From Nocardia caishijiensis NBRC 108228 (GTDB taxonomy: Bacteria; Actinomycetota; Actinomycetes; Mycobacteriales; Mycobacteriaceae): a stretch of 64,000 nt of DNA. Below are positions 9,131-18,830 of the stretch, one piece after another (position 1 is the stretch's first letter; each line of letters starts with the position of its first letter). Where the stretch lies: contig NZ_BDBE01000040.1 in the NCBI RefSeq assembly GCF_001612825.1, positions 62,001-126,000 on the forward strand, read 5' to 3'. A model generated the notes under the pieces. It was not told the origin of the DNA. It worked only from the letters and a program-made list of their open reading frames with translations, and made no database searches. The position numbers and the translations under genes were made by a program.

Positions 9131-10630
9131 TCAGTCGAGTTCGGCCCAGTCGAGGGTGCGCTCGACAGCTTTGAGCCAGCGGCGGTAGCCGCGTTCGCGT
9201 TCGGCGTCGGACCAGGTGGGTGACCAGCGCAGGTCTTCGTGCCAGTTGGTGCGCAGTTCGTCGGTGCAGGCCCAGAAACCGGCGGCCAGCCCGGCCGCGT
9301 AGGCCGCGCCGAGGGCGGTGGTCTCGGCGACGACCGGTCGGGAGACGGGAACGCCGAGCAGGTCGGCCTGGATCTGCATGGCGAGGCTGTTCACGGTGAC
9401 GCCGCCGTCGACGCGCAGCGTGCTCAGTCGCGTCCCGGCGTCACGCTGCATGGCCTCGACGACATCGCGGGTCTGGTAGGCGATGGATTCCAGCGTCGCC
9501 CTGGCCAGGTGGGCGTTGTTGCTGTAGCGCGACAGGCCGACGACGGCGCCACGGGCATCCGGCCGCCAATAGGGGGCGAACAGGCCGGAGAACGCGGGCA
9601 CGAAATACACGCCGCCGGAATCGTCGACCTGTGCCGCCATGTCCTCGATCTGCGCGGCCCCGGCGATGATGCCGAGTTGGTCGCGCAGCCACTGCACCGC
9701 CGAACCGGTGACCGCGATCGACCCCTCCAGCGCGTAGGCGGGCGCGTCGTCGCCGAACTGGTAGGCGACGGTCGTGAGCAGGCCGTGCGTGGACTCCACG
9801 ATCTCGGCACCGGTGTTGAGCATCAGGAAATTGCCGGTGCCGTAGGTGTTCTTGGCCTCGCCGGGCCGGAAACACACCTGGCCGACGGCGGCGGCCTGCT
9901 GATCACCGAGCACGCCCGCGATCGTCACCGCGCCGCCGAAGGGGCCGTCGGAGCGGGTGGTGCCGTACCCGGCCGGGTTCGCCGAGGGCGCGATCGCGGG
10001 CAGCATGGCGGCGGGAATGTCGAACACGCGCAGCAGTTCCTCGTCCCAGCGCAGGGTTCGCAGGTCCATCAGCATGGTGCGTGAGGCGTTGGTCGGGTCC
10101 GTGACGTGCACGCCGGTGAGGTTCCAGATCAGCCAGCTGTCGACGGTGCCGAACAGCGCGTCGCCGCGTTCGGCGTCCGCGCGCACGCCCTCGACATTGT
10201 CGAGGATCCAGCGCAGCTTGCCGCCGGAGAAGTACGGTGCGGGCCGCAGTCCGGTCCGCTTGCGGATCATGTCGACGTGTTCGTCGGCCAGGTCGGCGAT
10301 GAAGCGATCGGTGCGCGTGTCCTGCCAGACGATCGCGTTGTAGTAGGGGCGGCCCGTGTGCCGGTTCCAGACCAAGGTGGTCTCACGCTGATTCGTGACA
10401 CCGACCGCCGCCAGCTCGACAGCGGTCACCCCGGCCCGGGTGAGCGCGGTCCTGACGACGGTGTTGGTGCGCTCCCAGATCTCCATCGGATCGTGTTCCA
10501 CCCACCCGGGTTTCGGCATGATCTGCTCGTGCTCGAGCTGATGCCGTGCGACGACGCCGCCCGCGTGGTCGAAAACCATGAAGCGCGTCGAGGTCGTTCC
10601 CTGGTCGATCGCGCCCACATACCGGTTCAT
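9131..10630 (-). CDS. glpK: Glycerol kinase
   Basis: This 499-residue FGGY kinase phosphorylates glycerol with ATP. It has the full set of family motifs: AIDQGTTSTRFMVFD at the N-terminus, GWVEHDPMEIW, NQRETTLVWN, PYFSGGKLRW (glycerol-binding tyrosine region), GDQQAAAVGQ (catalytic aspartate), NTYGTGNF, and LRVDGGVTVNSLAMQ plus TALGAAYAAG of the nucleotide site. A GGAAGGACC ribosome site precedes the ATG. It is the first gene of the glpK-glpD operon and is divergent from the IclR regulator. It looks canonical, unlike the second copy at 11533. Confidence 0.95.
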   Translation of the reverse strand: MNRYVGAIDQGTTSTRFMVFDHAGGVVARHQLEHEQIMPKPGWVEHDPMEIWERTNTVVRTALTRAGVTAVELAAVGVTNQRETTLVWNRHTGRPYYNAIVWQDTRTDRFIADLADEHVDMIRKRTGLRPAPYFSGGKLRWILDNVEGVRADAERGDALFGTVDSWLIWNLTGVHVTDPTNASRTMLMDLRTLRWDEELLRVFDIPAAMLPAIAPSANPAGYGTTRSDGPFGGAVTIAGVLGDQQAAAVGQVCFRPGEAKNTYGTGNFLMLNTGAEIVESTHGLLTTVAYQFGDDAPAYALEGSIAVTGSAVQWLRDQLGIIAGAAQIEDMAAQVDDSGGVYFVPAFSGLFAPYWRPDARGAVVGLSRYSNNAHLARATLESIAYQTRDVVEAMQRDAGTRLSTLRVDGGVTVNSLAMQIQADLLGVPVSRPVVAETTALGAAYAAGLAAGFWACTDELRTNWHEDLRWSPTWSDAERERGYRRWLKAVERTLDWAELD

Positions 10631-10711
10631 CTGGTCCTTCCGAGGGCTCGCCGTCGAGCCCGTTCACCGGGGACCACGCTAGAAACGAGTCGAGCCGCGA
10701 GCCACGGTTGC

Positions 10712-10730
10712 CGTTCGACAATGCTGAACG
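10712..10730. promoter_or_regulatory. Possible IclR operator in the glpK/IclR interval
   Basis: CGTTC and GAACG form a perfect 5-base inverted repeat nine bases apart, in the 121-base interval between divergent glpK and the IclR regulator. IclR-type glycerol regulators bind short palindromes of this spacing class. The match is short, so this is only a candidate site. Confidence 0.35.
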
Positions 10731-10751
10731 CCCGGCTGCTAGGTTGAGACG

Positions 10752-11504
10752 ATGCCGGGTCCGATCCAGTCGATCGAACGTGCCGTGGCCGTGCTGCGGT
10801 TGCTCGCGCGCGGCTCGGGGCCGATGGGCGTCGGCGACGTGGCCACCGCGCTCGACCTGGCCAAACCCACCGCCCACGGCATCCTTCGGACCTTGCTCGG
10901 CACGGGTTTCGTCGACCAGGACCCGGCGACGGGTCGCTATCTGCTCGGGCCCGCCGTGCACGAACTCGGTTCCGACCACCTCGATATCAACGAGTTGCGC
11001 TCGCGTGCCATCCACCGCGCCGACGCACTCGCCGCGCGGACCGGCGAATCGGTGCGCATGGCGGTGTCACGCCCGGCCGGGGTGACCGTGGTGCACCACG
11101 TGTTCCGCCCGGACAACAGCGAGCAGGTCCTCGCCGTCGGCGAGGTGGTTCCCGCGCACGCGACGGCCCTGGGCAAAGTGCTGCTCGCCTACGAGCCCGC
11201 GACCGAGCTCGGCCCGGCACCGGCGTTCACCCATCGCACGATCACCGAGCGCACCGCCTTGACTCGCGCGATCGCCGAGGTCCGCCGGACCGGCTGGGCG
11301 GGCGAGGTCGAGGAGTACCGGCCAGGGGAAGCGGGTGTCGCCGCGCCGATCCGCGCCAGCGGCGGTCTTGTGGTGGCGGCCATCGGCATCTCGGGACCGG
11401 TCGACCGGTTGTGCGACAGCCACCTACAGCCGCTTGACACGGTGGTCGGCCAGGTGCGCGCCGCCGCGCAGGCCGTACACCGTGACCTGACGGCGGCGCG
11501 ATGA
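10752..11504 (+). CDS. IclR-family regulator of the glycerol genes
   Basis: A 250-residue IclR-type regulator with an N-terminal winged HTH (SIERAVAVLRLLARG, AKPTAHGILRTL, residues about 5-65) and a C-terminal effector domain with GEVVPAHATALGKVLLAY and APIRASGGLVVAAIGISGP. It lies between two glycerol kinase genes. It is divergent from glpK-glpD and followed 28 bases later by the second glpK in the same direction. It is therefore probably the local glycerol regulator, comparable to GylR of streptomycetes. Glycerol-3-phosphate as inducer is an inference from that family. Confidence 0.88.
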   Translation: MPGPIQSIERAVAVLRLLARGSGPMGVGDVATALDLAKPTAHGILRTLLGTGFVDQDPATGRYLLGPAVHELGSDHLDINELRSRAIHRADALAARTGESVRMAVSRPAGVTVVHHVFRPDNSEQVLAVGEVVPAHATALGKVLLAYEPATELGPAPAFTHRTITERTALTRAIAEVRRTGWAGEVEEYRPGEAGVAAPIRASGGLVVAAIGISGPVDRLCDSHLQPLDTVVGQVRAAAQAVHRDLTAAR

Positions 11505-11532
11505 CCACGCGTGGCCTGTCGAAAGGCCTACT

Positions 11533-13050
11533 ATGACACCGCGTTTCGTCCTCGCGATCGATCAGGGCACCACCTCGAGTCGGTGTCTGGTCTTCGATCG
11601 TCACGCCCGGCTGGCCGGGCTCGCCCAGCGCGTGCACCGTCAGCACTATCCCCGCTCCGGCTGGGTCGAGCAGGACGCGCTCGAGATCTGGCGAACCGTC
11701 GAACGGCTCCTGCCCGCCGCACTACGCGATGCCGGGATCGGCGTCGACCAGGTGGCCGCTGTCGGCATCGCCAATCAGCGGGAGACGACCGTGGTCTGGG
11801 ATCGCGCCACCGGAATACCGGTGCGCCCCGCGATCGTCTGGCAGGACATCCGCACCGAGGAGTTCGTCGAGTCGTTGCGCGCTTCCCCTGCGGCACAGCG
11901 CATCACCGAACTGAGTGGACTGCCGCTGGCGACCTATTTCGCCGCACCGCGTCTGCGGTGGTTGCTCGACCATGTCGAGGGGCTACGGGAGCGGGCCGAA
12001 CGCGGTGACGTGCTGTTCGGGACCATGGAATCCTGGCTCGTCTGGAATCTGACCGGCGGGGTGCACGTCACCGACGTCACCAACGCCTGCCGCACCCTGC
12101 TGATGAACCTGACCACCCGGCAATGGGACGAGGAACTGCTGCGGCTGTTCGACATCCCCCGCGCCATGCTCCCCCGCATCGAACCGTCCACCGGCGACTT
12201 CGGTACCGCGGTCACCGCCGTGCCGGGTGTGCGGATCGGCGCCGCGCTCGGCGACCAGCACGCCGCGCTGTTCGGCCAGACCTGCTTCGCGCCCGGCGAG
12301 ACCGAGTGCACCTACGGCACCGGCGGATTCCTCATGATGAACACCGGCACCGAGCTGATCCGCTCTCGCCACGGCCTGCTCACCACCATCGGCTATCAGG
12401 TGGGTGCGGACCCGGTGTACGCGCTGGAAGGACCTATCGCGGTCACCGGGTCGCTGGTGGGATGGTTGCGCGACATCGCCGGGCTCATCGCCACCGCCCC
12501 CGAAATCGAAACCCTCGCCGACACCGTCGACGACAACGGCGGTTGCTACCTGGTCCCCGCCTTCTCCGGCCTCTACGCCCCGCACTGGCGCAGCGACGCC
12601 CGAGGCCTGCTGATCGGCCTGACCTCCTACGTCACCAAGGGTCACCTGGCCCGCGCGGCACTCGAAGCCACCGCCTGGCAGACCCGCGACGTGCTCGAGG
12701 CCATGAACGCCGACGCGGGCCTGCGCGCGCGATCGCTGCGGGTGGCCGGTGGCATGACCTCGAACAATCTGCTCATGCAGATCATCGCCGATGTCCTCGA
12801 CATCCCCGTCACGCGCCCCCTGGTCACCGAGACGGTCTCGCTCGGCGCCGCGTACGCCGCAGGCCTGGCCGTCGGCTACTGGCCGGATCTGCAAGGGCTG
12901 CGGAGCAATTGGCGGGCAGCGGCCCAATGGGTGCCCCACCACCACCGCTCGACCCGCGACGACGAGTACGAACATTGGCAGCGAGCCGTTCAACTCAGCA
13001 TCGGCTGGTCCAGGACCAGCCACCGGTCGAACTCGTCGCCATCCGGATAG
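11533..13050 (+). CDS. Second glycerol kinase-like FGGY kinase
   Basis: The 505-residue protein is a full FGGY kinase and a clear paralogue of glpK. It keeps AIDQGTTSSRCLVFD, NQRETTVVWD, the glycerol-site tyrosine in TYFAAPRLRW, the catalytic aspartate in GDQHAALFGQ and TYGTGGF. It differs from the canonical copy in the nucleotide loop, where LRVDGG is replaced by LRVAGGMTSNN, and it carries a non-conserved serine-rich tail after GWSRTS. It probably shares an operon with the IclR gene. It may still be a glycerol kinase with altered affinity, a kinase for another polyol, or a sensor-like paralogue. The substrate cannot be settled from sequence. Confidence 0.8.
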   Translation: MTPRFVLAIDQGTTSSRCLVFDRHARLAGLAQRVHRQHYPRSGWVEQDALEIWRTVERLLPAALRDAGIGVDQVAAVGIANQRETTVVWDRATGIPVRPAIVWQDIRTEEFVESLRASPAAQRITELSGLPLATYFAAPRLRWLLDHVEGLRERAERGDVLFGTMESWLVWNLTGGVHVTDVTNACRTLLMNLTTRQWDEELLRLFDIPRAMLPRIEPSTGDFGTAVTAVPGVRIGAALGDQHAALFGQTCFAPGETECTYGTGGFLMMNTGTELIRSRHGLLTTIGYQVGADPVYALEGPIAVTGSLVGWLRDIAGLIATAPEIETLADTVDDNGGCYLVPAFSGLYAPHWRSDARGLLIGLTSYVTKGHLARAALEATAWQTRDVLEAMNADAGLRARSLRVAGGMTSNNLLMQIIADVLDIPVTRPLVTETVSLGAAYAAGLAVGYWPDLQGLRSNWRAAAQWVPHHHRSTRDDEYEHWQRAVQLSIGWSRTSHRSNSSPSG

Positions 13051-13162
13051 CGCTGCGCGACCTGCCCGCTTCGCCGCGAAGTCGTGTGGTCCGAACGAAC
13101 GACTGTGCTACGCCGCGGCGACGACGACGATTGGCCACAGGTCTCCGGGCGAGGAAAGCGTT

Positions 13163-14128
13163 GTGGTGCAGGTGAAACTGGATTCGAACGGCCCGATCAT
13201 CTCGCCGTCTGCGTGGACTCCCGCTCAGTTCTCCGACTCTCGGGCTTGGTCGTTCACCTTGACCTCGGCGCAGCAGCGGGCGTTGGTCGACTGCGGTCGC
13301 GGCGCGAATCACTCCGTCTTACGTCGCGACCTGGGCGCTCCGGCCGAGAAGTGGTCGCACATCCTCAATTCCGGACCGGGGTTCGTCCGGCTGCGTGGCT
13401 TCCCCACCGGGGTCCTCACCGCACCCGAGATCGAGCGGGCCTATCTCGCGCTGGGAACACTGCTCGGTGTTCCGGTCGGCCAGGACCGCGAGGGCAACCT
13501 CATCACTCACATCCGCGATGAGCGGCGTGCCGGTCCGGGCATCCGCCGTTATCAGACGAGCCTGAGCCAGGATTTCCACAGCGACGCGTCCGACCTGGTC
13601 GGTTTGCTCTGCCTGCGGCCCGCCGCGAAAGGCGGTCGATCGAAGATCGTCAGCGCCCATGCGCTCTACAACGAGATGCTCTCCCGCGCACCGCATCTGG
13701 TCGAGGTCATGTATCGGCCCATGCCGTGGAGCCGCCACGCCGAGCCACGTCCGGGTGAGATCTCCCATTTCGAGCTCGCTCCGTTCACCACGATCGACGG
13801 AATGCCCCGAATCTCGTTCATCGCCTGGTTCATCCGCCAGTCACAGCACCACCCGGGTGCCCCACGGTTGACCGCCGATCAGCTCGCGGCACTCGATTTG
13901 GCGGAGGAGATCGCCAACGACCCCTCGCGTCAGATCACGATGGAATTCCGTGTGGGCGACGTGCAGCTGCTCAACAACACCACCGTGCTGCATGCCCGCG
14001 AGGCCTACACAGATCACGACGATCCGGCCTTGCGACGCCATCTGCTCCGACTGTGGCTCACTGTCGAGGCTTCGCGCGCGGACGACGTGCTGCGCGGTGG
14101 CAGCCCCGATGTCAGCGTGGACCCGTAG
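13163..14128 (+). CDS. TauD-type Fe(II)/2-oxoglutarate dioxygenase
   Basis: The 321-residue protein starts at GTG 13163 (a GTG at 13166 is the alternative) behind the ribosome site GAGGAAA. The double-stranded beta-helix core is complete: the metal site H139-S-D141 in QDFHSDASDLVG, the distal histidine H277 in VLHAREAY, and the 2-oxoglutarate arginine in RRHLLRLWL (R296 or R291/292). Such enzymes hydroxylate or desaturate small molecules and carrier-bound amino acids. The gene converges on the NRPS/ATP-grasp operon and overlaps the aldo/keto reductase stop by 17 bases. Work on the same product is likely but inferred. Upstream bases 13051-13162 show no other feature. Confidence 0.85.
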   Translation: MVQVKLDSNGPIISPSAWTPAQFSDSRAWSFTLTSAQQRALVDCGRGANHSVLRRDLGAPAEKWSHILNSGPGFVRLRGFPTGVLTAPEIERAYLALGTLLGVPVGQDREGNLITHIRDERRAGPGIRRYQTSLSQDFHSDASDLVGLLCLRPAAKGGRSKIVSAHALYNEMLSRAPHLVEVMYRPMPWSRHAEPRPGEISHFELAPFTTIDGMPRISFIAWFIRQSQHHPGAPRLTADQLAALDLAEEIANDPSRQITMEFRVGDVQLLNNTTVLHAREAYTDHDDPALRRHLLRLWLTVEASRADDVLRGGSPDVSVDP

Positions 14129-15080
14129 GCAGCGCGGCTGAGAGGGTATCCAGCGATTCCCACTCGTCAGGCGTGAGGCGCAGGTCGGTGACCTCCTGAA
14201 AGACATCGAGCTGTCCCGGGTCGGTCACGCTGACCAAAGGGAGGGCGACAGCCTCGTGCTGGAGCAGCCAGCGGATGGCGACCGCGGCGGGTGCGACACC
14301 GTGCGCCGCCGCCACCGCCCGCAATCCAGCGAGCAAGGTGTGGTGGCCGGGCAGCCCGTAGTGCCGGTCGACGTAGGCGTGCCGGGCACCGACACGGGTC
14401 AGCGCGTGCTCGAACTTGCCGGTGAGAAATCCGCGAGCCAATGCCGCACTGCACACCAAACCCAACCGTTGGCCGACCTCCGATCCCACCAGGTGTTCGA
14501 CACCGCCGCGCTCGGCGAGACTGAATTCCTCCTGGATCACCGTGAACTCGGCGTTCGATGACCGGCGCAGGGCGGCCCGCGTGGCTCGCAGCCGGTCTGT
14601 CGAGAACCGCGAGACACCGATGTGGTGAGTACGCGCCCCGACCAGCGCGGCGAACCCGGCCGCGATCTCCTCCGGTGCCGTGACGCCGTCGTCGGCGTGC
14701 GCGAGAATCGCTTCGGCCACGGATATGCCGAGCCGATCCAGCGAGGCATCGACGGCCTCGGCGACCACAGCCGGGGCGAGCCCCTCGACACCGGGACACA
14801 GGCCGACCTTGGTCATGATCCGGATCTCGTTCTCGATGCCGCGCCGACGTACCCAGGATCCGATCATGCTCTCCGAGTCGGCGGCGCTGGTTCGGGCGGC
14901 GTAGGAATAGCCGTCGGAGGTATCGATGAACCTGCCGCCGATCTCGAAGAATCTGTCCAGAATCGCATCGGCCCTCTCGGATCCGACGATCCAGCCGAAC
15001 ACACTGCCGCCGAGTCCGATCGGGATCGTGGCCGTCGCCTTCCAGGTTCTCACCGCCTCGGCACCGAATTCGTTCGTCAC
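14112..15080 (-). CDS. Aldo/keto reductase
   Basis: This 322-residue protein has the NAD(P)H-dependent aldo/keto reductase barrel. The catalytic tetrad is visible as D and Y in FIDTSDGYSYA, K in MTKVG and H in LAHADD. It belongs to the group resembling bacterial pyridoxal/galactose dehydrogenase-type reductases (HIGVSRFS, CSAALARGFLTGKF). Its GTG start overlaps the stop of the LLM monooxygenase in a GTGA. It is the last gene of the biosynthetic operon. It probably reduces a carbonyl intermediate of that pathway; the substrate is unknown. Confidence 0.85.
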   Translation of the reverse strand: MTNEFGAEAVRTWKATATIPIGLGGSVFGWIVGSERADAILDRFFEIGGRFIDTSDGYSYAARTSAADSESMIGSWVRRRGIENEIRIMTKVGLCPGVEGLAPAVVAEAVDASLDRLGISVAEAILAHADDGVTAPEEIAAGFAALVGARTHHIGVSRFSTDRLRATRAALRRSSNAEFTVIQEEFSLAERGGVEHLVGSEVGQRLGLVCSAALARGFLTGKFEHALTRVGARHAYVDRHYGLPGHHTLLAGLRAVAAAHGVAPAAVAIRWLLQHEAVALPLVSVTDPGQLDVFQEVTDLRLTPDEWESLDTLSAALPTGPR

Positions 15081-16396
15081 AGTGGCGTCCCGCCTGTTCG
15101 AAACCGTTCTGCGAGTGGCATTTCCGGTGACCCGACACTGCCATACCCCGCCGACCGCACCAATGGGACCACTTCCTCGACGAATCGGTTCAGATCGGTC
15201 GGCAAGACGGCGGGCATGATCACGTAGCCGTCGGCGGCGCCGCGCCGAACCCAGTCGATCATGGCCGTGGCGACCGTTGCCGGTGATCCGACCAGCAGGC
15301 GGTGCCCCCGGCTCGTCGCCATCAATTGCGCGACCTGACCGACGGTGTAGCAGCGAGCCAGCGCCATGTCTCGGATCACCTGGTAATAGGTTTGGTTGCC
15401 GGAAATGGACGCTGCCACAGGTAGTTCCAGATCGAACGGATCGTCGACGGCCAGTGTGTTCGGCGGCAGCCCCACGCTGCGTTCGAGCTGGCGGACGCTC
15501 GGCGCCGGATCGACGAGCGCATCGAGCGCGGCCAGACGTTCATGGGCGTCGTCGTCGGTCGAGCCGACCACCGGAATCAATCCGGGCAGCACCCGAATTC
15601 GCCGTCGCGGATCCACGGCGGACGCGCGCGAACGCAGACGTTGCCGGAAGGCGTGGGCCGCCCCCACCGTGGACGCCACCGTGAACACCAGATCCGCGAA
15701 TCCCGCCGCGAGTGCGATCCCCTGCTCGCTCGAACCGGCCTGCACCAGCAGCGGTACCCGCTGCGGTGACGGTGGCACGTCGAGCGGACCACGAACGCGA
15801 AAGAACTCACCGTCGTGCTCGATCGGTCTGATCGCGGCCGGGTCGGCCCACACCCCGTTCGGGTCGGCCCGGATCGCGTCGGGTCGCCAGCTGTTCCACA
15901 GCGCGAGGCACACCCGGACGAACTCGTTCGCGCGACGGTAGCGCACGTCGTGGTCAGGGATGTCGGCCCATCCGAAGTTGTCGGCCGCTTCGCGAGTGGC
16001 CGAGGTGACGATGTTCCAGCCGATCCGCCCGTTCCCCAGATGGTCGAGGGAGGCGAGGCGTCGTGCGACGTTGAAGGGTTCGTTGTAGGACGTCGACTGC
16101 GTGATGATCACGCCGATGTGTTCGGTCGCCCGCAGAATCGCGGCCGCGAGCACCGCGGGCTCCACGGCACCCGCGGGTCGGACCGCCACGTCCGACCACA
16201 CCGCCATGCTGTCGGCGAGAAACACCGCATCGAGTCCACCTCGTTCGGCGGTGCGGGCCAGCGCACAGAAGTACTCGGGCTTGATGTTGGCCAGCGGGTC
16301 GGCTCCCGGGCTACGCCAGGAAGCGCTGTGATAGCCGGTCGAGCACAGGAACGCGCACAGAGTCATGTCCTCGGGTGTGGTCGGCCTAGTGCTCAC
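15077..16396 (-). CDS. LLM-class flavin-dependent monooxygenase (NtaA/DszA type)
   Basis: A 439-residue luciferase-like barrel protein of the NtaA/SnaA/DszA branch. It begins with LCAFLCSTGYHSASWR and shows GLDAVFLADS, the FMN-binding region SLDHLGNGRIGWNIVTS and, near the end, GSPATVATAMIDWVRRGAADGYV. These enzymes use FMNH2 supplied by a separate reductase to oxygenate small molecules, often opening C-N or C-S bonds or hydroxylating nitrogen. No flavin reductase gene is nearby, so reduced flavin must come from elsewhere. The GTG start overlaps the end of the NRPS gene by 11 bases, and the stop overlaps the aldo/keto reductase start. Confidence 0.88.
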   Translation of the reverse strand: MSTRPTTPEDMTLCAFLCSTGYHSASWRSPGADPLANIKPEYFCALARTAERGGLDAVFLADSMAVWSDVAVRPAGAVEPAVLAAAILRATEHIGVIITQSTSYNEPFNVARRLASLDHLGNGRIGWNIVTSATREAADNFGWADIPDHDVRYRRANEFVRVCLALWNSWRPDAIRADPNGVWADPAAIRPIEHDGEFFRVRGPLDVPPSPQRVPLLVQAGSSEQGIALAAGFADLVFTVASTVGAAHAFRQRLRSRASAVDPRRRIRVLPGLIPVVGSTDDDAHERLAALDALVDPAPSVRQLERSVGLPPNTLAVDDPFDLELPVAASISGNQTYYQVIRDMALARCYTVGQVAQLMATSRGHRLLVGSPATVATAMIDWVRRGAADGYVIMPAVLPTDLNRFVEEVVPLVRSAGYGSVGSPEMPLAERFRTGGTPL

Positions 16397-18830
16397 GAAG
16401 GCCTCCGTGACTCAGAAACGTGGACAACGAGGCGGCGAGCCGCTCGGCCGCGTCGCCGTGCAACACCTCGAAATGCGTACAGTCCATCGTGACCGTCGTC
16501 GCCTCTGTCAGCACCGTCTCGAGCCACTGCGCGTCGACGCCGAGCAGGTCGGCCGTCGCCGTCGCGCGTACCACGAGCGTGTCCACCGTCAGCTGCCCGG
16601 GCTCGTAGCCGACACCGTGGATCATGTTGAGCCGCAGACAGTCTGCCCACCGCCGGATCGTCTCGGCCGAGACCAGCCGCAACGGGCCGGACGCCGCGCG
16701 GACCAATCGAAGCGCATCGGTGATTCCCAGTGGGTGCTCGGGCAGATCGCGGTACCCGGAGTCGGTGAGCACGCGTCGCAACACGAGGTCCTCATCGATT
16801 CGCTCACTCGATCTCACCCAGGCCGGGTCGACGAGCGTCATCGATGACACCTGCTTGCCGAGATCACGCAGGTATCGTGCGACAGCCGGGGCCAGCAACG
16901 CGCCGAACGAGTATCCGAAGACATCGACGGGCGCGTCGGTCACCTGCGCGGCCACCTCGACCGCGTAGTACCGGGCCAAGGCGTCCATTCCCGCGTCATC
17001 GAGGACGGCCCGTGCCCGATCGTCCTGTTCCACATAGAGGATTCGGCCCTCGAACCTCAGCTGTCCAACCAAGGGGAAGTAGGCCAAGCAAGTTCCGATC
17101 GCGGGATGCAGCAGAATCAGGACGCGGTCCGCGCTGCCTGCGCGAGCCAACCGCACGGGCCCACGAGTGACGTGCGGGCGCAGACCCGGAATCCGAACGG
17201 CCAGCTTCTCGACAGTGGCGGCGGCGAGGACATCCAGCCCGGTCACCCGGGTACCGGAGTGGCGCGCGATTTCCTCGGCGACCTGCACGGCCAGTAGGGA
17301 GTTCAGGCCGAGGTCGGCGAACGACGTGGTCGGTTCGATCCGGGTGTCCGCCACCGCCGCACTCACGACCGACGCGATCAGGTATTGCAAGCCTGTCGCG
17401 AATCGCGACCGATCCAGCTCGGTGTCCTGAGCACCACCGACGGTCGCCGCAGGGTCGATCTTACCGCTCGAGGTCCGACAGAAACGGGTCACGATGTCGA
17501 TCCGGTCCGGAACCAGTTGCGGCAGAACACGTTCGCGTATGTCGTCGCGCACGGTCGAGGCAGTCGGGTGCGCGCCCGGCCGGGGGATCACCGCGGCCCG
17601 CACCATCGAGGGGCCGTCCTGATGACCGGTCACCCAGGCGATCGCCGCGTCGACGCCGTCGATCGATTCCAGGGCGTCGGCGACCGCGATCAGGTCGACT
17701 CGACGCCCCCGAACCTGCTCCACGTCCCCCCGACGCCCCAGGAAGTACAGCAGTTCCCCGGACCGGCGCACGATGTCTCCGGTCCGGAACCAGCACAAGC
17801 CCTCGGGGGTTCGACGGAACCGGTCCGATTCGGCCGACTGTCCTGAAACCAGGTAGCCGCGCGCCACCTGGTCGCCGCCGACCCAGAGCTCGGCCGCTCC
17901 GTCCGGAAGTCCGGCGGCATCGCCGTCGAGGAACACGTGTACCCCCGGCGCGGCACGACCGATCGGGACGACGTCGGGAGCCGGAACGCCTGCGGGCACC
18001 GTGTGGAAGATCGCGTCCCCACACACTTCGGTCGACCCGTAGGAGTTGATCACCTGCGCGAGTGGACACAACGCGCGGAGGGTGACCAGCCAGCTGCCGC
18101 GAAGTTCCTCCCCGGTGAGGATCCAGCGCCGCACCGTCGCCAACGCGGCCGCGCCCATCGCGTTCAGTGCTGGAATGCAGCTCGGCGTCAGCGTGACCTG
18201 CTCGATCCTGGTCGTCCGGATGAACTCGGCCAGCAACCCTGGATCGCGTTGGGCGAGCACCGGTGCGACTACCATCGTCCGCCCACTGCGATAGGCACCG
18301 AGAATCTCGGTGAGGCTGTCGATGAAGGCCGGGTTGGTCTTGATCGCGCAGCGTTCCACGTCGGGGCTGAAGAACGCGCGCACGGCCCAGTCGATCCTGG
18401 CGTCCAAGCCGCGACGTGTTCCGACGACGCCCTTCGGTGCCCCGGTACTTCCCGAGGTGAAAAGAATGAAGGCGTCGTCGGAGCTCCGACTCGGCTTCGA
18501 ACCTCGGCCGTCGACGACGGCGATCCCGTCGTCATCGACGATCGCCGCGGGTGCGGCGGCAGCGATGATCGCTTCGATCACGACCGGCGGCGTCGCGATG
18601 TCGACCGGCGCCACACAGCACCCCAGCTCGACCGCCGCGAGAAGGGCGATCACGTAGCGGTCGGACAGATGCAGGCGAAGCACCACGACATCGGATGCGC
18701 CGAGACCGAGCGCACGGTATTGCGCTGTCATCTGCTCGACCGCTGCTGTCAGCGCGGCGGGCGAGTAGTCGCGGTCCCGGCACGACAGCGACGCGCCGGT
18801 GGCGCTCACGCGTGACGACATCGGGTTCAT
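16386..18830 (-). CDS. NRPS-like A-T-TE single-module synthetase
   Basis: The 814-residue protein has three domains. An adenylation domain (about 1-480) shows FTSGSTGAPKGV, NSYGSTE, WFRTGD and the lysine motif RTSSGKID. A carrier domain has the phosphopantetheine serine at about residue 511 in ADLGLNSLLAVQ. A type-I thioesterase (about 575-814) has the nucleophile in GYSFGA and the histidine in HFEVLHG. No condensation or reductase domain is present. It can therefore load one acid on its own carrier, where partner oxygenases could modify it, and release or dimerise it. A few N-terminal adenylation motifs are short, so substrate prediction from the sequence by eye is not possible. Its ATG overlaps the methyltransferase stop (ATGA). 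Confidence 0.88.
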   Translation of the reverse strand: MNPMSSRVSATGASLSCRDRDYSPAALTAAVEQMTAQYRALGLGASDVVVLRLHLSDRYVIALLAAVELGCCVAPVDIATPPVVIEAIIAAAAPAAIVDDDGIAVVDGRGSKPSRSSDDAFILFTSGSTGAPKGVVGTRRGLDARIDWAVRAFFSPDVERCAIKTNPAFIDSLTEILGAYRSGRTMVVAPVLAQRDPGLLAEFIRTTRIEQVTLTPSCIPALNAMGAAALATVRRWILTGEELRGSWLVTLRALCPLAQVINSYGSTEVCGDAIFHTVPAGVPAPDVVPIGRAAPGVHVFLDGDAAGLPDGAAELWVGGDQVARGYLVSGQSAESDRFRRTPEGLCWFRTGDIVRRSGELLYFLGRRGDVEQVRGRRVDLIAVADALESIDGVDAAIAWVTGHQDGPSMVRAAVIPRPGAHPTASTVRDDIRERVLPQLVPDRIDIVTRFCRTSSGKIDPAATVGGAQDTELDRSRFATGLQYLIASVVSAAVADTRIEPTTSFADLGLNSLLAVQVAEEIARHSGTRVTGLDVLAAATVEKLAVRIPGLRPHVTRGPVRLARAGSADRVLILLHPAIGTCLAYFPLVGQLRFEGRILYVEQDDRARAVLDDAGMDALARYYAVEVAAQVTDAPVDVFGYSFGALLAPAVARYLRDLGKQVSSMTLVDPAWVRSSERIDEDLVLRRVLTDSGYRDLPEHPLGITDALRLVRAASGPLRLVSAETIRRWADCLRLNMIHGVGYEPGQLTVDTLVVRATATADLLGVDAQWLETVLTEATTVTMDCTHFEVLHGDAAERLAASLSTFLSHGGLREH

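Noticed and set aside
7497..9188. Long open frame on the plus strand antisense to glpD
   Set aside because: The minus-strand product has every GlpD signature; the antisense product is arginine/glycine-rich without family patterns, a usual side effect of high GC.
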